Source: Larix sibirica (Eukaryota > Streptophyta > Pinopsida > Pinales > Pinaceae). Taken from it: DNA of 17,488 bases. The first letter of the stretch is position 1, and each line of letters opens with the position of its first letter. This document shows positions 9,791-17,488 of the stretch, in pieces. A model generated the notes under the pieces. It ran no database searches, was not told the DNA's origin, and was given only the letters and a program-made list of their open reading frames with translations. A program made the position numbers and the translations under genes. Location: NCBI GenBank assembly GCA_004151065.3, contig NWUY0300066063.1, positions 1 through 17,488 on the forward strand. The letters run 5' to 3'.

Positions 9791-10610
9791 ACATAATCAT
9801 CATCAAATCATATGCCAATATTGTTTAGTAAGGAGATTATCTAATTCAATGACCAATGCTATGTTGTATTTAAATGCATCCTAAGGTTGGTAAAGTCCTA
9901 CTTTACCTTATTGGTTCGTTTTTGGATTTTGATTTGGTTAGGATTTCTCTCTAAACCAAATCCCAACCAAGCATCTCCCACCTTTAGATCTCATCAAAGG
10001 CAAGCACAACCATTCATTGGTCTTTGTGTTCTATGCATCTTCCAGTGAAATATTTTTGCTATCATTCTCCATAGTTATTATACCAACAAAATCCTTATCC
10101 TTTGCAAATTGTAACACTCATCATGCCATCTTTGATTAGCTAGCCTCATACCCCATAAATCGCCTTGACTTAGTTATGAAAGTGACTCACTCAACAATTT
10201 TTCCCTTTGCAATTCCATCAATACCATCATGGATAGAAAAATGAATTTCATGATGTATGGTATCTACTATCTTAACTCTCTGCAACTTCTTTTCCAATGA
10301 TTTAGTTAGGAGATCTATGTAAACCAATGGAGAATGAATGTTGTGGTCCTCATTGTTAAGAAACATTCATGCCTTACAAATAATGGGAAGCATATACAAT
10401 AACTAATGATTGAATCATGGCATCCCAACAATAGATCCTAAATGACATATGTCATGAGCCTTTTAATCACGACGCACTCAAATTCTTTTGAAGAGCTAAG
10501 GAATCATAATGTTTAGATGGTATACCTTCAAATACTAAGGTGGGTAGTGCCATCTTCACATTCCTTCTACTTTGTTGGGATATAAATTTCCAAAAAGATT
10601 CACAATCATC
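9790..10610 (-). pseudogene. Weak candidate coding relic
   Basis: In one phase (codon first bases at plus positions equal to 1 mod 3, for example 10318 and 9958) the minus strand reads as plausible protein without indels for about 270 codons. Examples are SPLVYIDLLTKSLEKKLQRV (10336-10277) and IHFSIHDGIDGIAKGKIVE. The longest stop-free run is about 62 codons (near 10356 to 10170). However, stops elsewhere in the frame are about as frequent as expected by chance, the residues are those of AT-rich noise, and no family is recognised. Another minus frame at 10470-10620 also looks plausible. Treat as a hypothesis. Confidence 0.22.
9889..9963. repeat. Two short hairpins
   Basis: GGTAAAGT-CCT-ACTTTACC at about 9889 is a perfect 8-bp stem with a 3-nt loop. 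About 40 bp further right GATTTGGTT pairs with AACCAAATC (9-bp stem). Both are short enough to arise by chance. There is no TA target duplication or longer terminal inverted repeat around them to indicate a MITE. Confidence 0.4.
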
Positions 10611-11354
10611 ATGCAAAGCTTTCATTTTTTAGGCAAACTAGATTGATCCATCTCAGCCCCAACCTATATAGAGAGGGATGACACCAATTGGGTTTTTGGA
10701 AACAACAAAGCTACCATCTGCATTATTGAACAAAACAAATGAGAACACTTTTCATAACAACTCCATGAACTATTCCCTAATGATTCATTTCCTATCAAAA
10801 CATCTTTTGTTGGAAATGTATATGTCGTCATCACGGCTTACAATTGATAGAATAAGTTTAATAAAGTTACGATGATACAAAAGTACCTCTAAGACATTGG
10901 TTGACTACACCATTCTTACACCACAGAATCACAATGGAAACAAATTATAACACTTGGGATCGTAACAATAACCAAAAATACATGCAGAGCTTTCATTTTT
11001 TAGGCAAACTAGATTGATCCATCTTAGCTCTAGCCTATATAGAAAGCGATGACACCAATTGGGTTTCTAGCAACAACAAAACTACCATCCACATTATTGA
11101 ACAAAACTAATGAGAACACTTCACATAACAACTCCATGAACTCTTCCCTGGTGATGTGTCTCCTGTCAAATCACGTTTTGTTGGAATTGTAGGTGTCGCC
11201 ATCACAACATGCAATTAATAGAAGATGTATAATAGAGTTAACATGGTACAATAGTGCCTCTAAGACATTAGTTTACTAAACCAATATTACAAGTACATAG
11301 ATTCATAATGGAAACAAATTATAACACTTGGGATCATAACAATAACCAAAAATA
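10610..11354. repeat. Tandem duplication, unit about 371 bp, two diverged copies
   Basis: Copy 1 is 10610-10980 and copy 2 is 10981-11354, both starting CATGCARAGCTTTCATTTTTT and sharing CAAACTAGATTGATCCATCT, GATGACACCAATTGGGTTT, ACATAACAACTCCATGAACT-like and AAACAAATTATAACACTTGG blocks throughout. By eye about 55 differences plus a small indel give roughly 85% identity. The join is at CATGC, which recurs at 11355-11359 right after copy 2, as expected for a head-to-tail duplication through a short direct repeat. On the minus strand both copies keep a similar peptide (FMELL, VLFNN.DGSFVV..NPIGVI), but copy 1 has stops and copy 2 has one, so coding is unproven. Confidence 0.9.
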
Positions 11355-11716
11355 CATGCCTCACAAACCACGTAATCATTATAACTTAGTTCTCACTCAC
11401 AAGATCACTAATCAACTAGCTACTCTTGGTTTCACTTTGTCTCATTCATAGTTTATTTTTCATACATCACACATGCATATCTAGGAATTAGAATTATTAT
11501 TTTTTATCGTGTCAAACCATAACTATCTAATGGCATCATAAATATGCGATCACATAATCGAGGGTAATGGGAATTTTCCCTAGTTCTTTGAGTATCATAT
11601 TTGACTTTGTCAATAAAACTGGATATACAAGTCATACAAAATCTTATGATATAATACATGTAACAACACATGCTCAATTATTAAGATTATGATGTGGCAA
11701 GGACCACACTACTGTA

Positions 11717-11948
11717 TGTTTTAACTATGGTTATATGATGCAACAAATCTATGCACCAACAACTTCATCAATCATTGTGTGTTTGATTTTTCCATGAATA
11801 GATTCTTCATTACTATTTTTCACAATTTTCCTTGTTTTAACTATGGTTATATGATGCAACACATCTATGCACCAACAACTTCATCAATCATTGTGTGTTT
11901 GATTTTCCCATGAATAGATTCTTCATTACTATTTTTCACAATTTTCCT
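11717..11948. repeat. Tandem duplication, unit 116 bp, two nearly identical copies
   Basis: Units 11717-11832 and 11833-11948 begin TGTTTTAACTATGGTTATAT and end ACAATTTTCCT. I see two differences in 116 bp (AACAAATC/AACACATC and TTTTTCC/TTTTCCC). The next bases (TG) restart the unit word, giving a 2-bp junction match. It is much younger than the 371-bp duplication next to it. No gene content is recognised. Confidence 0.92.
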
Positions 11949-12457
11949 TGTAACACACATTAAAAAACACAATTTTAAATTGGGTCAATCTCCACATTTA
12001 TTGTGAAGATTCCAAGCATCTCTACAAGCACAGTTTTTTTTTTCTTATTTATGTGACCCCTCCCACTACTGCTTTAATGGAGTATACGAAAGCAACCTTC
12101 AAGAGGTTTGGAGGCCCAATAAAACAATGTCTCTCTTGAACCAATTATTTTTTGAAATTATGACTAGAACATAGTAACAAATAGGCCCAAGATTCCAATC
12201 CTCTATTGTTGAGTGCAATGCAGAAATTTGAGGGCAATTTAAGCTTACTAAGAGGAACCTTTCATAGGGTTGGAAATTGGGCATACTCTCAAATGTGCCT
12301 ACCTTGTTAGAACCCATCACTACAAATTATGGTATGTGCCAATGCCGAAGCATGTGTGATTTCCATACATTCCTTAATGTTTCATCCTGCAATCCATTAA
12401 GTGCATTAACACCAGTGCTACGTGGGTTTTCCTTGATGGTATTCGTGTGCACAAGAA
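11949..12457. other. No gene recognised; possible LINE 3' flank
   Basis: This lies 3' of the minus-strand RNase H relic at 12458-12886. A 74-codon minus frame (12099-12320) shows no domain. A run of ten T (12034-12043) would be a poly(A) tract on the minus strand and could mark the 3' end of that LINE copy. An AATAAG is directly beside it rather than 10-30 bases upstream, so the assignment is weak, and no target-site duplication was confirmed. Confidence 0.3.
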
Positions 12458-12886
12458 TTAAGAGTGATTAAGGGATGGGGCGAGAGATAAATACCCCATC
12501 ATCCAACCTAGTGGTTGGGTTAGCAAGTTTGTTAGCTTTAGTATCGAGAGAACAGAGGTTATGGTAAAATTGAACCTCCTCCATGCCTTGCATTTCACTC
12601 TAATTCTCTTGATGATTTGCTCCAAGTAGTTGTCCTCAAAAGTAGAGTGGAGATGCATATGTTGAATGATAATAGAAGGATCCCCAAACACCGTAAGTTT
12701 CCTTGCACTTGACGAAGACATAGCTCTTATTCCTTGCAAAAGAGCACAGGCCTTTGCTTGGTTGTTGGAGGCCCTTCCTAATCCCCATGAATAATTGGTT
12801 GTTTGAGTTCCACTGGGATCAATAAGGATCTGCTTCGCACCTACACCCCTCATAATTAAAGGAAATTGGGTTGGGATTTTATCCAC
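12458..12886 (-). pseudogene. LINE ORF2 RNase H domain remnant (copy 2), catalytic Glu lost
   Basis: A 142-codon open frame carries the same RNase H-like (RVT_3 type) domain as 5775-6212. It has GVGAKQILIDPSG, then YSWGLGRASNNQAKACALL, then KLTVFGDPSIIIQHM (the Asp at 12680-12682), then DNYLEQIIKRIRVKCKAW. The family's NNQAE is here NNQAK: the codon at 12752-12754 is AAG, so the catalytic Glu has been replaced by Lys. Near 12560 the reading slips frame and the C-terminal part continues as FYHNLCSLDTKANKLANPTT and LDDGVFIS, ending at a TAA (12468-12470). The N-terminal F-D-G strand is not recognisable. No RT is found upstream, so this is another 3' scrap of a LINE. The two copies differ too much to be one recent duplication. 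Confidence 0.82.
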
Positions 12887-12889
12887 TTA

Positions 12890-14310
12890 TGTGTGCATGG
12901 ATCACGAGATCATTTAATACAATCTGTTTGAGTGCAACCACATGTTCAAACACTACCTCAAGGTGATCCCATGGCTCTAGGAAAATCACTCATGGGAATC
13001 GAACATTTCCCACTAGTGAAAAAATATTCACCCTTTACCAATGGATCCAACCCCTTTGGGATACTAATTTCATTATTAAATCACCATGAACATGTTCATT
13101 AATTTCACAAACTAAATATCTATCAGATGTTCACCAGATCATCTCAACTCAAAAATCTCATAGAATCTCCTATATGGAGAGTTTAATCCATTTCAAGAAC
13201 GACAATTTTAGGGATTTGGGTTTGATGTTTTTTAAGCTTGTGTATTTAACATCATAAAAATTTATTAGATAAAATAATAAATGCACCTCAAAGCTCCTAA
13301 AAACCTATGAAATCAATCCATTACTTCATAGGCTTCTTGCCTCGTCATTCACATATGTATAGTTACACAAAATACCATAATACCTTTATAGGGTAAGCAT
13401 GATTGCTTATAGCAAGGGTGTGAAATGCCTCTCCAACACCTTAGTTACTAGCACTTATGTAATATTTATATTCATAAACAAAATAAAGTCATTTAATACA
13501 AATGTAATCGACATCACACTCTATGTATGCATTTCCCCAAACATGTTAAAATAATCTCATGGAAACTCCTCCTTAACTTTCTTATGTTTTGACAAAAAAT
13601 GAGGAAAAGATGGATGAAACCCTAAGGATGGAGCCATCACTATATCTCTTTGAATTTGTAGGAGAGATTGTGGATTATGGTTCAAACCCATTAGATAAGG
13701 TGGAGATATTAACTTTCTTGGGCTCACGTGCACCTGTGGCGAGGGATGTGGTGGGGGAAAGATTGGGTACCAGGTCAAACAATGTTGTAGACCCATAGTT
13801 TCAGTTGAAACGTTGAATAAACCCTTGTTTCTTGGTATTTTTGTGGAGATAGGGTAGTGTCAATTCATAGATCGAAGGGTGTCAATGTTATTACCTCCAT
13901 GGTGAAGCCTTGTCATGTGCCTTATGGAGCACAAGAGGACAAATATACCGGGGGTACCCTAATGCTCCTTGATCCTAATGGCTTATGGCGTAAGGATATC
14001 TCTCTAAATTTCATTTAGTATCGGTCATTGTAGTTTTCCAGAAATTATCGCATCTCTCCATGTGATACTTATATTTATGAGGTAAGTTTAGACCATGTTC
14101 TTGTTTTAGCCATGATGTATAGGTCTATGATTTAGGTGTACGTAGGTTGGAACAAGCTGTTGATTATGGTTTTGTGGGAAGGTATTTGGACATGGCATCT
14201 TTATATGTATTTGGTGGTTTATTGCATATGAGATAGGTTTTGAAGGAGCCTTTGAAGGGCTCAAAGAGAAGTAAAAAAGATGTAAAGTGGAAGGAAACTC
14301 GAATAAGGAT
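12890..14310. other. Mostly unassigned; possible 5' part of the LINE ORF1 element
   Basis: A 70-codon plus frame at 13589-13795 (EEKMDETLRMEPSLYLFEFV...) precedes the DUF4283 relic on the same strand and could be an N-terminal remnant of the same element. It matches no domain by itself. A minus frame over the same bases (13557-13796) is Pro/Ser/His rich and looks like its shadow. The rest is AT-rich without recognisable features. Confidence 0.3.
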
Positions 14311-14314
14311 GGTG

Positions 14315-15100
14315 ATGGGTGTTGACTTGCATGTGGACCAAGTTTTGGAATTTGCAAGTAATACCTTGGTGCATTATTTGTTTGGGGTTACTCTTTCGAA
14401 AGTCTCACTTTGAGCCTAGGTTAAAAATAGTTGGGAACTACAATTGGGCTACTATTTGGCCACATTATTACCAAGAGATGGCTAAGCTTTAATTTCAACT
14501 TAGAGGAAGCTGTTATAAAGGATTTGACTGGTCGATGGTTATGGTGTTCTTGTTCACTCAGTTTGAAGTTTTGGCATCCCTATTTCAATCCCCATCAAGA
14601 TATTGTTAAGGCATTTCTTGTTTGGGTAAAGATACCTAGCTTTCCCCCAGAGCTTTGGAATGAATATTTGTTGTAGGAATTGGGGAATTTCCTGGGTATA
14701 ACTCTATTGGTTGATATGTCTTACAAATACTCTACCTATCAGTCAATGGATAAGGTGTTGATGAGTATAGACCTATTTGAGGGTTGAACATAAAACATAG
14801 ATGTCGAGGTTGGATATTAGTAATATGCATAATTACTGGGCTATTGTAATGTATCCTTTATGTTTGTAAGATGTCACGTCATAGGTCATGTAGTAGAAGA
14901 ATCTACAAAGCATTTCATGAAGAAATTTTGGCAAAGGAAGGAGGGGAACTCCACTATACATTATGCCTCGAAAAATGTGGCTCCCATGATTGCCAAAAAT
15001 TAATCTTTGGATGAGGTTTATGTGGAAAAGGTGAATGAAAGGTGTGAAAAGTAAGAGAGTTCCCTAGGGGTCCATTTCGTTAATGCAATCCTTGTGTTAT
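14315..15100 (+). pseudogene. LINE ORF1 remnant: DUF4283 domain plus broken CCHC zinc knuckle
   Basis: ORF1 proteins of plant LINEs bind the element RNA and typically carry a DUF4283 domain followed by a CCHC_4 knuckle. Here the domain starts around 14315 (VDLHVDQVLEFASNTLVHYL), shifts frame near 14431, and continues to about 14790. It contains GRWLWCSCSLSLKFWHPYFN and VKAFLVWVKIPSFPPELW, matching the family pattern '..W.P.F[ND]P......PVWV[KR][LI]P..P...W'. Then come ELGNFLGI and MSIDLFEG. After several stops in the same frame the knuckle region reads YCNVSFMFVRCHVIGHVVEE. In C-x2-C-x4-H-x4-C the first Cys is Phe (14863-14865) and the last is Ser (14902-14904), while the second Cys (14872-14874) and the His (14887-14889) remain. 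A basic segment, HFMKKFWQRKEG, follows. It has at least one frameshift and about eight stops, so it is not functional. No EN or RT follows on plus, so ORF2 has been lost. Confidence 0.78.
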
Positions 15101-15705
15101 TAGGTTCTCTTCCTTTGCTTGGAATGCAACTCTACTCCCAAAAAGTAAGAGTTCCTTTGGAAGGAAATTTTTCATAAGGTCAAGGATTGAAAGTAATCAA
15201 GATATGGATAAGAACTTATATCAAGTTGGCCTTGGAAATTTTGAGATCCCTTAGAACTTTATTTTCTTTGAGATAACAAGAGAGAGTCTTGGAGTTTCAA
15301 ATCCGTCTAAGGTGAAGTTTCCAGAGAATAATTGTTTGAAGGAAGGGGGTCATAATCTACAGGGTTCATTTCTCTTGATATTTCTTCCTATTAGGTTGAA
15401 ATATCTTCAAACTCCGAGGGAGATGGATTTCAGATCACGATGACACAATTACTTCCTAATTTGGGCTATTTATCCTTTAAAGGTTTTTACCCTACTTCTA
15501 TATTTTAGTTTGAAGTTGGTTGTGAACTTCGTACTTGTGGACTCTAGGGGAGGAGTACCTTGGGTTTTGGTTACACCTCTTTAGTAGACTCTCACAATAA
15601 GATTCCCTCTATGTCAATACCTAGGGATACGAATTTTCCTCACTCACTCCCAAATGTTCCTCTCAGATTGTCAAGGAGGAGACAGGTCCTCTTACTAGCA
15701 TACCA
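15101..15705. other. Unassigned, between LINE ORF1 relic and copia LTR region
   Basis: Plus-strand reading continues from the ORF1 frame for a while (SSLGVHFVNAILVLLGS near 15050-15110) and then loses any recognisable signal. An 81-codon plus frame at 15560-15802 has no domain. If 15706 is an LTR end facing left, this stretch would hold the leader of a second copia copy on the minus strand, but no gag motif was seen. Confidence 0.35.
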
Positions 15706-15735
15706 TGTTGGGGAACCTCTTCATATGAACCANAT
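15703..15735. repeat. Second copy of the LTR terminal sequence
   Basis: CCATGTTGGGGAACCTCTTC followed by ATATGAACCA matches 15987-16016 with two differences (G/A and T/C). The match begins at CCA and stops after AACCA. In minus-strand sense this reads as an LTR end (..GGTTCCCCAACA) followed by TGGTAT, the first six bases of the plant copia primer-binding site TGGTATCAGAGC. Confidence 0.7.
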
Positions 15736-15743
15736 TCCCCACA
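15706..15743. repeat. 38-bp imperfect palindrome
   Basis: TGTTGGGGAA on the left pairs with TTCCCCACA on the right, and the centre TTCATATGAA is itself a perfect palindrome. The partner copy at 15990 keeps the left arm and most of the centre but has no right arm. An ambiguous base (N) lies at 15733 inside the right half. Confidence 0.6.
15733..15733. other. Ambiguous base (N)
   Basis: This is the only non-ACGT character I noticed. It falls in the palindrome at 15706-15743, where secondary structure might have disturbed sequencing. Confidence 0.95.
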
Positions 15744-15989
15744 TCAAACAAATGGTGAGCGATCTAATTGGGCTTGCTTACCGGGGAGAATCCCTTGCTG
15801 ATTGATGCAGCGATATCCGAGGAATCAACAGGACCTTCCCATGTTTTTTTCCCTCTTACTTAGTGTTAGAGAATATTTTGTACATGGGTACCTAATATGG
15901 CTGCAAATTATCAAGACCCATTTTTGTTTTGAATTTGTTTCACCTAAATTGGCTTATGGGTGGGTGTTAGAGAATAATAACCCTCTCCA

Positions 15990-16449
15990 TGTTAGGGAAC
16001 CTCTTCACATGAACCATAGAATAGAAAAAAAATAGCAGAAGGGAAATGTATTCCAAGAAGAGAGGTGGTGTTTAAAGACACCATTACAACACTTAACCAT
16101 AGCGCATTATGATATGAACATCAGTGCATTAACATGAATCAATACAATTGGATATCAAGCATATGAACACAACCCATAGTGTCGTTCTTTTATGGTCTCC
16201 ATATCTAACAAATTCCTTGAAGTGAGGAGGATATGGTTCACAAATGGGGGTTGTTAGTTATAAATGTTTCCACAAAATCTACAACATCCCATAGTTTAGT
16301 CAGTTGTTGTATTCGATTCAACCATGGTCTCGTCGACCGCTCAGTCAAGTCTCCAATTAACTACTTTGCTAGTCCACTGATGTCCTTTGACTAGTTATAT
16401 CTACAATATCTAGAGGTGGAATTAACTTACACAACCTTATGTTCCAACA
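15990..16449 (-). mobile_element. 3' LTR of the Ty1-copia element
   Basis: On the minus strand, a polypurine tract (ATGGGGGGG) is followed directly by TGTTGGAACA (first base at 16449), the normal start of a copia LTR. The sequence then runs left about 460 bp to GGTTCCCTAACA (last base 15990). TGTTGGAAC at the start and GTTCCCTAACA at the end form an imperfect terminal inverted repeat within the TG...CA rule. An alternative end 25 bp further out is 15965, where TTCTCTAACA also closes with CA and pairs with TGTTGGA. The other LTR lies outside the window, so neither the boundary nor a target-site duplication can be verified. No promoter or polyadenylation site is clear enough to mark. Confidence 0.7.
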
Positions 16450-16517
16450 CCCCCCCATAAACATATCAATCTGAAGAGTCAGGAGTTGAAATTACATTCT
16501 ATGAACACCCCCCCATA
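16446..16517 (-). repeat. Duplicated polypurine tract / LTR junction
   Basis: The 14-bp AACACCCCCCCATA occurs perfectly at 16446-16459 and 16504-16517. In minus sense each reads TATGGGGGGGTGTT, that is, a polypurine tract followed by the LTR's first four bases. The left copy (nearer the LTR) continues into the real LTR (TGTTGGAACA). The right copy continues TGTTCATAG, which is not LTR-like. The right copy lies just after the pol stop codon. Confidence 0.75.
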
Positions 16518-16528
16518 GTTGTATTTTC

Positions 16529-17488
16529 CTAAAGCCCAAGCATAGCCCGAAGTTTCACAAACTTATATTTTGGTAGAGGCCTCATAAAGATATCAACAAT
16601 ATGATCGTTTGTCCTACAATAAATACATGAGACAACATTTTCCTATACTAATTGTCTCAAATAATGAACATGAAATTCAACGTGCTTCATTTTGATGTGA
16701 TCAACGAGATTATCAACAACTTGTATTGTACTCTGATTGTCACAATGGATAACAATCGAGCACATAATAGGAAAACCAATATCTTCCAAAATATGTTAGA
16801 TCCAAACTACATCTGTACCTGCATTGATAGCGCCACAATATTATGCTTTTGTAGTCGAAATAGAGACTACCTTTTGTTTCTTACACGACCAAGCCAATGG
16901 TATAGAACTCAGTGGAAACACATATCTAGAAATGGACTTATCATCAATGTCAAATCCCCAGTCAGAATCAGTGAAACGTACTACAACAATACTTAATACC
17001 ATACCGATAAGTTCCTTTAATATAGACAAAAAAAAATTATAGCTTTCCAGTTGCTTTCTTGAGGATCTTGCATGAACCAGGAGACCACACTAACAACAAA
17101 GGAGAGATTCGACCAACTGTAAGTTAAGTAAATCATGATACCGACCAATTATAGATAAAGAGTGGTGTTGACTCAGGGAGAGTCACAACCTTTAGACAAC
17201 TTTACACTCAATTGATAAGGTGTCGTACAAGACTTACAGTCATCCATTTTCAATCGTTTCAAAATATCCAAATCATATTTTGGTTGAGAAATAAAGATAC
17301 CATCATCCATTTGCAAAATTTGAATGCCCAAACAGAAATGCAACAAACCAAGATCATTATTTTCAAAGGTATCTGCAAGTTGTTTCTTCAAATACAAAAT
17401 TAGATTGATGTTATTTCTAGTTATGACTAAATCATCAACATATAATGGCACAATCAAATTATCACCATGAACATGTAATACATAAATA
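16529..17488 (-). pseudogene. Ty1-copia pol remnant: C-terminal reverse transcriptase and RNase H
   Basis: The polyprotein enters from the right edge. In copia elements RT copies the RNA genome inside virus-like particles and RNase H removes the template. The RT part (17488-17040) has IVPLYVDDLVIT with the catalytic YVDD at 17431-17442, then LGLLHFCLGIQI, then LYL.LVG.MIYLTYS and FVVSVVSWFMQDPQESNWKA. It has stops at 17173-17175 and 17149-17151. Frame slips lie at the 9-bp A-run 17028-17036 and again before 16990. The RNase H part has RFTDSDWG (Asp 16967-16969), LAWSCKKQKVVSISTTKA, CDNQSTIQVVDN (Asp 16739-16741), HIKMKHVEFHVHYLRQLV and DIFMRPLPKYKFVKLRAMLG, ending at 16529-16531. The expected catalytic Glu of T-T-x-A-E-Y is a TAA (16841-16843). 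Further stops lie at 16796-16798 and 16643-16645. This copy is dead. Confidence 0.92.

Noticed and set aside
4701-10610. All in-frame stops in the minus-strand relics can be derived from CAA, CAG or CGA by C-to-T change, suggesting methylation-driven decay.
   Set aside because: This holds for every stop codon by definition, so it is not evidence. It would only count where the ancestral codon is known from homologues.
13557-13796. 79-codon minus Pro/Ser-rich frame.
   Set aside because: Overlaps a plus frame upstream of the ORF1 relic, low complexity, no domain.
15863-15976. GTGTTAGAGAATA at 15863 and 15964 as a second pair of LTR ends.
   Set aside because: Only 13 bp shared with different flanks. 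It may be chance, though it keeps 15965 open as an alternative LTR boundary.
15802-16035. 77-codon plus frame.
   Set aside because: Runs into the LTR and contains the LTR terminal repeat; an artefact of repeat sequence.
16652-17042. Plus-strand frames of 114 and 72 codons over the copia region.
   Set aside because: Antisense shadows of the minus-strand copia pol, which has clear RT and RNase H motifs.
1-17488. tRNA, rRNA, CRISPR, bacterial operon, phage or defence-system content.
   Set aside because: None seen on either strand. The sequence style and element types are eukaryotic plant.

Overview
The window looks like AT-rich, transposon-dominated intergenic DNA of a land plant. I infer a plant, possibly a gymnosperm, because three element types typical of plant genomes are present as decayed copies. 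These are a Ty1-copia retrotransposon, a LINE ORF1 of the DUF4283/zinc-knuckle type, and LINE ORF2 RNase H domains of the plant 'NNQAE' type. Nothing looks bacterial: there are no dense ORFs, operons, rRNA or tRNA genes, or CRISPR array. I found no intact gene; every recognisable coding stretch is broken by stops or frameshifts or runs off the window.

Layout. 1-920: no gene recognised. 924-1755: a local repeat complex. A perfect 45-bp direct repeat (one copy carrying an extra 30 bp) brackets a Tyr/Asn/Gly/Ala-rich open frame on the minus strand, followed by a 39-bp tandem repeat. 1989-2345: an old diverged direct repeat. 2690-3050 (+): a possible LINE reverse-transcriptase scrap. 4701-5685 (-): a degraded frame that looks like coiled coil, origin unknown. 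5775-6212 (-): a LINE RNase H remnant. 6230-9790: no gene recognised, only small local tandem duplications. 9790-10610 (-): a weak candidate relic. 10610-11354: an old 371-bp tandem duplication. 11717-11948: a young, almost identical 116-bp tandem duplication. 12458-12886 (-): a second LINE RNase H remnant that has lost its catalytic Glu. 14315-15100 (+): LINE ORF1 remnant (DUF4283 plus broken CCHC knuckle). 15990-16449: copia LTR. 16529-17488 (-): copia reverse transcriptase and RNase H, entering from beyond the right edge.

The pieces do not work together as a system. They are layers of independent insertions in both orientations: LINE ORF1 on plus, the two RNase H scraps on minus, and copia on minus with its 3' end pointing left. 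I did not find a convincing new biological system. The parts most worth a second look are the LTR terminus that occurs twice about 284 bp apart with a primer-binding-site-like sequence beside the outer copy, the duplicated polypurine/LTR junction, the minus-strand coiled-coil relic, and the two tandem duplications of very different age.
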